This document shows, piece by piece, positions 53,502-63,134 of a stretch of DNA of 64,000 nt; the stretch's first letter is position 1; every line of letters begins with the position of its first letter. Position numbers and translations under genes: made by a program. The notes under the pieces were generated by a model. The model was not told the DNA's origin. It saw only the letters and a list, made by a program, of their open reading frames with translations, and searched no databases. This stretch comes from JBGSUZ01 sp964404895 (GTDB taxonomy: Bacteria > Bacillota > Clostridia > Peptostreptococcales > Acidaminobacteraceae): contig CAYOLV010000001.1 of the NCBI GenBank assembly GCA_964404895.1, positions 434,001 through 498,000 on the forward strand. Direction: 5' to 3'.

Positions 53502-53911
53502 AAGGGTTTTTTTGCAATCTGAAATATTTCAGTTTGCGCTCTTCGCACTAAAATATTTTGATAAGAATCTTCTTGATCTTTAAGAGAGGCTTTCTGCTTC
53601 AAATCCAAAGCACTAAGCTCTTTTTTAGTAGCTTCTAGGAGCTTCTGCTTGGTTTGGCTTGCCTCTTGAACGGCTTCGGCCATAAGCGTCTCCCGTTTTT
53701 GATTAAAATTTTGTAATTGACTTTTATACTCACTATTTAAAGTCTCCGCGAGCACAATTTGATTTTTGGCATTTTCAAGCTGTTCTTCTATAGAGCGTTC
53801 CCGTTGATCCACAGCGTTCATAATGGGTTTGTAGAGGAAACGTTTCAAGAGCCAAACCAGCAAAAGGAAATTCAAAAATTGGGCGATGAGGGTGAACCAA
53901 TCGATTAGCAT
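53441..53911 (-). CDS. atpF: N-ATPase b subunit, N-terminal membrane part
   Basis: This 156-residue segment has an N-terminal membrane helix (LIAQFLNFLLLVWLLKRFLY) and a long charged helix, as b subunits do. YKPIMNAVDQRERSIEEQLENAKNQ is typical. The frame runs into an unrelated tail (KPLWIFLLKK onward) after a run of seven A at 53513-53507, and the remaining delta-like part continues in another frame. Together the two pieces would make 261 residues. This segment overlaps the delta-like one by 61 bases. Confidence 0.85.
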   Translation of the reverse strand: MLIDWFTLIAQFLNFLLLVWLLKRFLYKPIMNAVDQRERSIEEQLENAKNQIVLAETLNSEYKSQLQNFNQKRETLMAEAVQEASQTKQKLLEATKKELSALDLKQKASLKDQEDSYQNILVRRAQTEIFQIAKKPLWIFLLKKLKNICLGSFWID

Positions 53912-53923
53912 AACAATGCCCCC

Positions 53924-54193
53924 TTATTTGGCAATGAAAAAGGACCAGAATGGATTTGCGAAAATCAAAATAATAGAAATAACGAAACAATAAATGGAAA
54001 GGGACTCAACCATGGCTAAACCTACAAATAGGGTACGCGTAATACTAGGTGTAGCATCTGGTTGTTGGGCCAAAGAAGTCAAAGCGGAAGCAATGGCTTT
54101 TCCCTCACTAAGTGCAGGCCCAAGACACCCAAAAGAGGTGGTGATGCCAGCAATTGTAATTGAAGCAATAGCAATCATTGTAGCAGAATCCAT
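53924..54193 (-). CDS. atpE: N-ATPase c subunit (Na+-type rotor ring)
   Basis: This 89-residue double-helix proteolipid forms the rotor ring. Two ion-binding carboxylates are present, Glu30 (GPALSEGKA) in helix 1 and Glu63 with Ser64 and Tyr68 in helix 2 (GLAMVESLSIYCF). The two-carboxylate pattern is a hallmark of N-ATPases, and the Glu-Ser...Tyr set is typical of Na+ coupling. The loop QQPD joins the helices. The protein is otherwise of normal length. It lies between atpB and atpF in atpDCQRBEFAG order. Confidence 0.95.
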   Translation of the reverse strand: MDSATMIAIASITIAGITTSFGCLGPALSEGKAIASALTSLAQQPDATPSITRTLFVGLAMVESLSIYCFVISIILIFANPFWSFFIAK

Positions 54194-54205
54194 AGAAAAA
54201 CCTCC

Positions 54206-54877
54206 TTAAGCCTCACTGGCTTGTACGGCACTGGTGATATAAACCGTTGCCAAGATACAGAAAATATAAGCTTGTACACTGCCAATCAAAAGTCCGAGGG
54301 AAGTCATCACCATGGGAAAAATGAAAGGCGTTATGCTGAGTAAAAGCCCCACTGTCAGAGCACCGCTCATCATGTTTCCAAAGAGACGCACCGCCAAGGA
54401 TAGGGTTCTTGAAAATTCACTGATGATATGGAATGGCAGCATGATGATTGTGGGTTCAAGATAAGATTTTAGATAATTTTGAAGGCCTTTTTCCTTAATC
54501 CCGTAAATGGGTACGGATAAAAAGACGGCAACAGCCAAAGCAGCAGTCGTTGATAGAGAAGCGGTCGGCGGTTCATAAATTGGCAAAATAGTCAGTAGAT
54601 TGGCTGAAAAGATAAATAGGAAAAGGGTACCAATAAAACCAATGTACTTATCGGGTTGCTCTAGCCCTACTTCACGCAACTGTTTTCTTATTGTTAAAAC
54701 GACGATTTCTAAAGCGCATTGCCATTTAGACGGATTGGTTCCTTTGACCAAATGTTTAGTCACTAGCCTTGAAGCGACTACCAAGAGGAACATAAGAGCC
54801 CAAGTGAAAACAATGGTTGCATTTATTTTAAAAAATCCCTCTTGAAAAAAAATCCATGAATCTGGGCTAATCCGCAT
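54206..54877 (-). CDS. atpB: N-ATPase a subunit
   Basis: This is the 223-residue stator membrane subunit that forms the ion channel beside the c ring. The essential arginine is in SLAVRLFGNMMSG, and helices such as LLLSITPFIFPMVMTSLGLL and IGSVQAYIFCILATVYI follow. The ATG at 54877 has AAGGAATGG upstream, whereas the frame from 54970 crosses the upstream gene without a site. It lies between atpR and atpE. Confidence 0.94.
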   Translation of the reverse strand: MRISPDSWIFFQEGFFKINATIVFTWALMFLLVVASRLVTKHLVKGTNPSKWQCALEIVVLTIRKQLREVGLEQPDKYIGFIGTLFLFIFSANLLTILPIYEPPTASLSTTAALAVAVFLSVPIYGIKEKGLQNYLKSYLEPTIIMLPFHIISEFSRTLSLAVRLFGNMMSGALTVGLLLSITPFIFPMVMTSLGLLIGSVQAYIFCILATVYITSAVQASEA

Positions 54878-54893
54878 AAGTTTACCATTCCTT

Positions 54894-55187
54894 TCAAATT
54901 TTAATTTTGGCGTTTTTAGCGGCGGTTTTTTCGATGATAAAGACAACAGATTTCGATAAGATGAGCCCAATGAGACAACTGACTAAATTTTGGAAAATGC
55001 CTTGTGAGATTAGAATTGCACCTGCAATAACGACAGCGGTTCGGATAAAGAAACTGGAAGCAAATAACAATCCAGGCTGGCGGGCTGTAAGCCCTTTTTT
55101 GACTGTCCAATAGAGGCCACCATAGAAAAAGCTGCCTAAGACAATACCTGCGATAAAATTTAAAATGAGAACGCCACCGTTATTCAT
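54894..55187 (-). CDS. atpR: N-ATPase accessory membrane protein AtpR
   Basis: This 97-residue protein with about three membrane helices is found only in N-ATPase operons. The features are GIVLGSFFYGGLYWTVKKGL and FIRTAVVIAGAILISQG, whose charged residue in the second helix is conserved in the family. It is thought to help assemble the c ring; this is from memory and is inference here. The start overlaps AtpQ by eight bases. Confidence 0.88.
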   Translation of the reverse strand: MNNGGVLILNFIAGIVLGSFFYGGLYWTVKKGLTARQPGLLFASSFFIRTAVVIAGAILISQGIFQNLVSCLIGLILSKSVVFIIEKTAAKNAKIKI

Positions 55188-55507
55188 CTTTTTTCTCCTG
55201 TTCTTTTCTTATTTTTCGGTCTTCATTTCTTAGCCATCGCCAAGCGTTGAAACAACCCAGAGACAATCCTAATATTATAAATATGAGCGTCCAAGATTTA
55301 TCTATTGGAAATTCCTTATCCAGAAATAGCCCAATAAAAATACCTAGCAGAGTGGGGACACTGATTGACCAGCCCACTAAACCCATCATGCCAAGCCCAT
55401 ACCAAATGGTCTGGATGTTGTGGTTCTGAGCCTTGATTTTCAGTGCCTCATGCTTGCCTATTTTTTGGGCGAATCGTTGTTGCTGGTTGTTAATTTTAGG
55501 TTCTTCT

Positions 55508-55518
<11 letters not shown>
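55180..55518 (-). CDS. atpQ: N-ATPase accessory membrane protein AtpQ
   Basis: This 112-residue protein has a charged N-terminal region and two membrane helices (WYGLGMMGLVGWSISVPTLL and ILGLSLGCFNAWRWL), related to AtpI/AtpZ-type assembly proteins. The ATG at 55518 is selected because GGAG is seven bases upstream; a further in-frame ATG at 55533 is available. The gene overlaps atpC by 11 bases. AtpQ occurs with AtpR only in N-ATPase operons. Confidence 0.85.
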
Positions 55519-57314
<1,796 letters not shown>

Positions 57315-57335
57315 TTAGTCCTTGATATTAGCTGT

Positions 57336-57359
57336 TATACCCATGATTTTGTGGGTATA
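57336..57359. promoter_or_regulatory. Inverted repeat upstream of the N-ATPase operon
   Basis: TATACCCA (57336-57343) and TGGGTATA (57352-57359) form perfect 8-base arms with an 8-base spacer. It lies between atpD (minus) and the REC-HD-GYP gene (plus), and may be an operator for one or both. No promoter is convincing around it. Confidence 0.5.
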
Positions 57360-57413
57360 CTCATCTTGAAGTAGAAACATAGCGAGATGCAGCCGTTATG
57401 GAAAGGGGCTTTT

Positions 57414-58601
57414 ATGAAAACTTCAGAAATTTTAGTAATTGATGATGAAAGTATCAACCTGCAGGCGATAAGAAATGCACTGTCAGGTCATTTTTCAATT
57501 AAAGCATGCAAGTCAGGTGCGGAAGCCTTTGCGATGTTAAAGTCCGGTATGATTCCAGATTTAATATTGTTAGATATTTCTATGCCTGAAATGGATGGCT
57601 ATGAAACATTAGAGCTTATTTACAGTGTGTCAGAGTTTAAAGAGATACCTGTTATTTTTGTCACAGCCTCAGATAGTTTTTCCGATGAGGAAAAGGGTTT
57701 TCAAATGGGAGCGGTTGACTACATCACAAAGCCCATTCGACCTACAATTGTCTTAGAGCGGGTAAAAGTTCATCTGGAGTTAAAAGCAGCAAGAGATATA
57801 CTCAACATGAAAAATTTTTGGCTCGAAAATGAAATATATCAGAAAATAAGTGAAAATCAGCTGATTCAAGAAGCTGCTTTAGATGTCATTTCTCAATTGG
57901 TGGAAACAAGGGACTACAACACAGGTAATCATATCAGCCGCACGAAAATGTATGTTGAATTAATTGCCAGAACACTGAGCAAAACTGAAAAATATAAGAA
58001 TTATTTAACGGAAGATTATATACAGCAAGTTGTGAAAGCTTCGGTTCTCCACGATATAGGTAAAATTGGAATTCCAGATATGGTTTTGATGAAGCCTACT
58101 AAACTTACCCCAGAAGAGTATGAATTGATGAAATCCCATTGTATTATCGGTGTCAGGTCAATTCAGAAGGCGCTTCACAAGTATATACAAAATATGGAAA
58201 ATAAACATATGAACGAACGACCTTCCTTGATTCGTTTTTTTGACGAAGCCATACGCATTGTTAATTTCCACCATGAAAAATGGGATGGAACAGGTTACCC
58301 TGAAGGATTAAAAGGTGAAGAAATACCTATTTCCGCCAGAATGATGATGCTTGCAGATATCTTCGATGCTCTAACCTCCGTGAGAGTTTATAAGGCAGCT
58401 TGGTCATTTGAAGCCTCCGCCGAATGGATTGAAAGTCATTCTGGAACTTTCTTCGACCCTGAAATTGTGGCTGTGTTTATTTCTCGAAAATCAGATTTCT
58501 ATCAAATACTAGTAGATTATCAAGACGATAGCAGCCAAGATGAGCTAAAGGACACACTTTGGGATAACGGGAGGGGCACTTATGAAACAAAGGAGCGATA
58601 G
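57414..58601 (+). CDS. Response regulator with REC and HD-GYP domains
   Basis: This is a 395-residue two-domain regulator. Residues 1-120 form the receiver, with ILVIDDES at the start and the phosphoacceptor aspartate in ILLDISMPEMDGYE. The lysine is in ITKPIRP. Residues 160-380 form a cyclic-di-GMP phosphodiesterase of the HD-GYP type, with HDIGKIGIPDM near 213 and HHEKWDGTGYPEG. The ATG at 57414 has GAAAGGGG upstream. It overlaps the start of a giant hybrid kinase by 20 bases, so the kinase presumably phosphorylates it. Confidence 0.93.
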   Translation: MKTSEILVIDDESINLQAIRNALSGHFSIKACKSGAEAFAMLKSGMIPDLILLDISMPEMDGYETLELIYSVSEFKEIPVIFVTASDSFSDEEKGFQMGAVDYITKPIRPTIVLERVKVHLELKAARDILNMKNFWLENEIYQKISENQLIQEAALDVISQLVETRDYNTGNHISRTKMYVELIARTLSKTEKYKNYLTEDYIQQVVKASVLHDIGKIGIPDMVLMKPTKLTPEEYELMKSHCIIGVRSIQKALHKYIQNMENKHMNERPSLIRFFDEAIRIVNFHHEKWDGTGYPEGLKGEEIPISARMMMLADIFDALTSVRVYKAAWSFEASAEWIESHSGTFFDPEIVAVFISRKSDFYQILVDYQDDSSQDELKDTLWDNGRGTYETKER

Positions 58602-61600
58602 AAATCCGTTGAAGATAAAAATCGAAGATAAAGAAGTTTTTCAAGCGCTGGTAGAAACAATCCCGGATATGTTCTTTTTAGTGGATCTTAAGGGTGTCAT
58701 CAGAAATTTTGTCGTCAATGATGAGAATAGGTTGTTCCTTTCACCTGAAATGTTTATCGATAAACACATAAGAGAAGTTTTACCAGAACATGTGGTTGAT
58801 CTATTTGAAAAAGGCGTATTAGATTACGAAGCGACTCATAAACTAGTAGTTTTTCAGTATGAATTATCCTATCCAGACGGAGCAAAAACCTTTGAGTGCC
58901 GCTTAAATAAAATGTCTACTGCGGACTTTTACGTGGCAATTATAAGAGATATTACCGAAATGGAGAAAATGAACCAGGCTTTAAAAACGAGTGAAGCTCG
59001 GTACGAAACTATGATGGAAAATGCCCCATTTCCAATTTTGGTAGATTCCAGAGAGACAAATCATTTACTATATGCCAATCAAAGAGCTTTAGAACTCCTC
59101 TCACCTGAAGGGATGCCATTAGAAAGAATAGATGTGAATCGGATTTATATCCATGAAGAAAACAGACAATTATTCCACAGTCAAATGGATCAGAAAAGCG
59201 GTCTCTTAGATTTTGAAGTTCAAATGATGGATAGAAATGATAATCCTTTCTGGGCTTTAATTTCGGGCATTCCAATTGAATTTGGAGAGTACAAGGCCTA
59301 TCTCATGATGATCAATGATATTACTCGCTTGAAAAAGGCCATTGATGAATTAAGCAATGAAAAGCAAAAGCTTAAAAGAAATGTGACTCGGCTGGAACAA
59401 ATGCAAGAGGTTATTAAAGAAAAAGAAGGTCTGCTGCAAATTGTCTTTAATCAAACGGGTGCAGGTATTGTACTGATAGACCCCGATACTTATGAAATTG
59501 TTGAATACAACAAGAGCGCTGCAGAAATTCACGGCTATAGCCTTTCAGAATTTAAAAATATCAGTATTAACCAACTTCAGGCACAGCTGAGTAAAAAGGA
59601 AGTTAAGGATATTGTAGAGTCTGTACAGGTGGAAAGTAAAAGAGAGTTTGAAGTAACCCATAAGAAAAAAGACGGTTCGTGGATTCAACTCAATTCAAAA
59701 TTAGATAATGTGAGTTTTAATGGTAAGAACTACATCAGTTGTGTTTGGACAGATATTTCTGTTTTAAAAGCTGCGCAGCAAAGAGAAGAGCTGAAAAATG
59801 TTCGTTTACAGAGAGATAATCAAATTTTTAGAGACTTAAACCAATTGGAAATAGACACGGGGAGTAATCTACAAAAATACTTTTACGATCTAACAGAACT
59901 ATTGGCAAAGTCGTTAAGTTTGTCCCGCGTATCAATTTGGCTTTTTAATGAAGAGGGTACTGAGCTTAATTGTAAAGAAATGTACGACCAGATAAACCGT
60001 CAACATTCTAACAATGTATGTTTAAGTGAAGCGTTATTTAAAACTGAAATTGAACATTTTAAAAATTCCAGATACGTGGACGCAAGTGATGCATATAATG
60101 ATCCGCGAACCTCGGCCTATAGAGAACCCTTTTTAAAAGCATTAAATTTGAGAGCCATGTTGGACTGCAGCATTATTTCAGGTGCGCGAACTATTGGAAC
60201 CGTCTGTTTTGGTTATAATGAAATTCGAAATTGGGAAGAAGATGAAATCATCTTAGGGTGTCAAATTGCAGATCATGTGGGCAATACGATACTGAATTAT
60301 GAACGGTTAATGATTGCAGAACAATTAAAGCAAAGTGAATCTTTTCTAAAAAGAGCTCAGGAAGTTTCCAAAACTGGGCACTGGGTTATGGATATGAAAA
60401 AGGATATCATTCATTGGTCAGACGAAGTTTATCGGATTTATGGATTGCCTGTGGGAAAAGAAATCAACTCTGAGATTTGTTTAAGTTTCATTCACAAAGA
60501 AGATTTTGACTGGGTATTAAAGGCTTGGGAGCGTTCGAAAAAAGGTGAACCCTTCCATGCCAAACATCGGATAGTATGTCCTTTAGAGACAAAGTGGATT
60601 GAGGTCATTGCCACAGTAGAATATGACGAGTCAGTTGACGCCGTTATGGCTCTTGGAACGATTCAAGACATTACAGATCGAATATTGACCGAAACAGAGC
60701 TTAAAAAGTATCGACTTAAACTTGAGGAAATGGTATTCCAAAGAACAGCTGAGTTGGAAGAAGCGATGGATAATTTGGAATCAGCCAGTCGCGCCAAAAC
60801 TGAGTTTATTTCAAATATGAGCCATGAAATCAGAACACCGATGAATGCCATAATTGGCTATGCCCATTTGATCAAAAGAGAGCCTTTGAGCATAAAGCAA
60901 GGCATGCAATTGGAAAAATTGACGAATGCTTCCATGCATCTACTTCAAATTGTAAACGATATTTTGGATTTATCTAAAATTGAAGCGAACAAACTGACCA
61001 TCGACAACAATGAATTTGAACCTACAATGGTAGTGGATCATGTCTTTGAAATTGTTGAAACAATGTTGACAGGAAAAGGTTTAGATTTCTATATCCAAAT
61101 GAACGATATTCCTAAAACGGTAGTAGGTGATGGACCAAGGTTTGGTCAGATTTTATTGAATTTGGTCAATAACGCCATTAAGTTTACTGAAAAAGGGAGT
61201 ATTGGAGTCATTGGATCAGTTGTTAATGTTGAACATGTTGGAAATGAGACGTTAAATACCGCTGAGGGAGAGAGCCCTTATTTTGAAAAATGGCTGAGGA
61301 TGGAAGTGAAAGATACAGGTATAGGTTTGAGCGATGATCAAATGAATAAACTTTTTGTGGCTTTTAACCAAGCGGATCGTTCGACTACTCGTTTGTATGG
61401 CGGGACTGGTCTTGGTCTAGCTATCAGCAAAAAATTATTAACACTCATGAATGGTCATATTGGAGTGAACAGTCAACTTGGGGAAGGTAGTGTTTTTTGG
61501 TTTGAAATTCCTCTGATTGAAGGAGACAACAGTGTTGAAAATGAAGGGAATGATATGACCCTCTCAGGGTTGAAAGTCCTTGTCATTGACGATGATAAAG

Positions 61601-63051
61601 ACGTTTTAGAAATTACAAAGGAAATGTTGGAGACTCATGATTTTAGAGTCAGTACAGCAACTTCTGGTTCTGATGGTTTAGAAATGATTTTAGAGGCGTC
61701 ACGATTAGAAAAGCCTTTTGAGTTGGTTATAGTAGACTATTGTATGCCAGAAGTAAACGGCATAACGGTTATTAGAACCATCAAGGAACTGCCCCTTGAA
61801 AAACAGCCAGACATGATTATGATTACAGCATTTAGTCATGAAATTGACAGGGAAGCAGACGAAGACATGAAGCATATTTATATTTTGCCAAAACCAATCA
61901 CGCCTCACAAACTCACAGAGGCTCTTCAACACACACTTTTGAAGAAATCTGCACAGTCTGGCCAGCTCACAGAAGAACAGTTGAAAAATTACTTTGCAAC
62001 TTTGGGGCACAAGCGAGTTTTGCTGGTTGAAGATAATCCAATCAATCGAGAAGTGGCCACGCAGTTGTTAGAGTTTATTGATCTGGAAATACTGACGGCA
62101 GAGAATGGCAAGATAGCCTTTGAAATGGCAAAAAATAACGAGTTTGACTTAGTCCTCATGGACGTTCAAATGCCTATTATGGACGGTATTGAAGCGACAC
62201 AGCTTATAAGAAGTTTGGAAAATTGGAAGGCAACGCCAATCATTGCCATGACAGCTCATGCTTTTGAAGAGGATATTGAAAATTGTCTTATAGCTGGAAT
62301 GAACGATCATATCTCTAAACCTGTAGAACCACAAAAATTGTATGCGACTTTGTATAAGTGGTTGTCGGTGGGGAATCAGGACGGTGAAATAGAGTTTTCT
62401 ATTAAACCCGTTGTCAATGCAACAGAGCAAGATGATGGAGAAGTGTTTATACTGCAAAGTATTGAAGGGCTGGACGTGGCTTCCGGACTTTTGACCATGA
62501 ATGGCAATGTTAAAAGTTACTTCAATTTATTAGGGCAGTTTGTTGAAAATCACGGCTCTGACACCAATGTTTTCAGTACTTTGTTGGCTGAAAAGGATTT
62601 GGATTCTTTGGGTAAAAAGGCCCATGCACTGAAAGGTGTCTCGGCGACATTGGGGGCAGTAAAAATTCAAAGATTGGCAAAAGATCTTGAATTTGGTGCA
62701 AAACAAAACCTTGTTCTAGAAGAACTGGAAAAAATCAATGTGGCGTTGACACAAGAGTTGAGTGGATTTATAAAGGATTATCAAAGAGTTTCTGAGATAC
62801 TTAAACCAGAACGTTATCAAATGAAATTAGGGACTATCAATATTGGGCAAATGAATGAGTTGTTGAGTAAACTGGAGACTCTGCTTGGTGAATTTGATAC
62901 CTCTGTCAATGATTTGATAGAAGAGACGGGCGGTTATTTAATAGAGATGTTCGGCGATGAGGCGAGGTTGCTCTGTAATCAAATTAACGAGTTTGAGTAC
63001 GCCAATGCTCAGAATACCCTTCGGTTGCTCATGAATTTGAAAAACGCATAA
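58582..63051 (+). CDS. Giant hybrid sensor histidine kinase, paralogue of the 25015 kinase
   Basis: This 1489-residue cytoplasmic kinase has two N-terminal PAS domains ([15 protein letters not shown] and ENAPFPILVDSRE), a third PAS after a short linker, a GAF domain ([13 protein letters not shown]), a fourth PAS, HisKA with [12 protein letters not shown] (His 748), HATPase, two REC domains (IVDYCMPEVNG and [12 protein letters not shown]) and a C-terminal Hpt ([13 protein letters not shown], His 1348). Its order equals that of the kinase at 25015, but it lacks the GAF-like insert of about 120 residues. An AACGGGAGGGGC site stands before the ATG. It overlaps the REC-HD-GYP gene by 20 bases. There is no membrane segment. 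Confidence 0.95.
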   Translation: MKQRSDRNPLKIKIEDKEVFQALVETIPDMFFLVDLKGVIRNFVVNDENRLFLSPEMFIDKHIREVLPEHVVDLFEKGVLDYEATHKLVVFQYELSYPDGAKTFECRLNKMSTADFYVAIIRDITEMEKMNQALKTSEARYETMMENAPFPILVDSRETNHLLYANQRALELLSPEGMPLERIDVNRIYIHEENRQLFHSQMDQKSGLLDFEVQMMDRNDNPFWALISGIPIEFGEYKAYLMMINDITRLKKAIDELSNEKQKLKRNVTRLEQMQEVIKEKEGLLQIVFNQTGAGIVLIDPDTYEIVEYNKSAAEIHGYSLSEFKNISINQLQAQLSKKEVKDIVESVQVESKREFEVTHKKKDGSWIQLNSKLDNVSFNGKNYISCVWTDISVLKAAQQREELKNVRLQRDNQIFRDLNQLEIDTGSNLQKYFYDLTELLAKSLSLSRVSIWLFNEEGTELNCKEMYDQINRQHSNNVCLSEALFKTEIEHFKNSRYVDASDAYNDPRTSAYREPFLKALNLRAMLDCSIISGARTIGTVCFGYNEIRNWEEDEIILGCQIADHVGNTILNYERLMIAEQLKQSESFLKRAQEVSKTGHWVMDMKKDIIHWSDEVYRIYGLPVGKEINSEICLSFIHKEDFDWVLKAWERSKKGEPFHAKHRIVCPLETKWIEVIATVEYDESVDAVMALGTIQDITDRILTETELKKYRLKLEEMVFQRTAELEEAMDNLESASRAKTEFISNMSHEIRTPMNAIIGYAHLIKREPLSIKQGMQLEKLTNASMHLLQIVNDILDLSKIEANKLTIDNNEFEPTMVVDHVFEIVETMLTGKGLDFYIQMNDIPKTVVGDGPRFGQILLNLVNNAIKFTEKGSIGVIGSVVNVEHVGNETLNTAEGESPYFEKWLRMEVKDTGIGLSDDQMNKLFVAFNQADRSTTRLYGGTGLGLAISKKLLTLMNGHIGVNSQLGEGSVFWFEIPLIEGDNSVENEGNDMTLSGLKVLVIDDDKDVLEITKEMLETHDFRVSTATSGSDGLEMILEASRLEKPFELVIVDYCMPEVNGITVIRTIKELPLEKQPDMIMITAFSHEIDREADEDMKHIYILPKPITPHKLTEALQHTLLKKSAQSGQLTEEQLKNYFATLGHKRVLLVEDNPINREVATQLLEFIDLEILTAENGKIAFEMAKNNEFDLVLMDVQMPIMDGIEATQLIRSLENWKATPIIAMTAHAFEEDIENCLIAGMNDHISKPVEPQKLYATLYKWLSVGNQDGEIEFSIKPVVNATEQDDGEVFILQSIEGLDVASGLLTMNGNVKSYFNLLGQFVENHGSDTNVFSTLLAEKDLDSLGKKAHALKGVSATLGAVKIQRLAKDLEFGAKQNLVLEELEKINVALTQELSGFIKDYQRVSEILKPERYQMKLGTINIGQMNELLSKLETLLGEFDTSVNDLIEETGGYLIEMFGDEARLLCNQINEFEYANAQNTLRLLMNLKNA

Positions 63052-63064
63052 ATTTATCTCAATA

Positions 63065-63112
63065 AAAAAGGCTTAAGTCTTTCTCATTTTGGTGAGAAAC
63101 TTAAGCCTTTTT
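63065..63112. terminator. Bidirectional terminator between convergent signalling genes
   Basis: AAAAAGGCTTAAG pairs with CTTAAGCCTTTTT, with an inner TTTCTCA-TGAGAAA stem (63065-63112). It can end both the kinase on the plus strand and the HD-GYP gene on the minus strand. Confidence 0.85.
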
Positions 63113-63134
63113 AACATCTCATTATTATTCAAGA

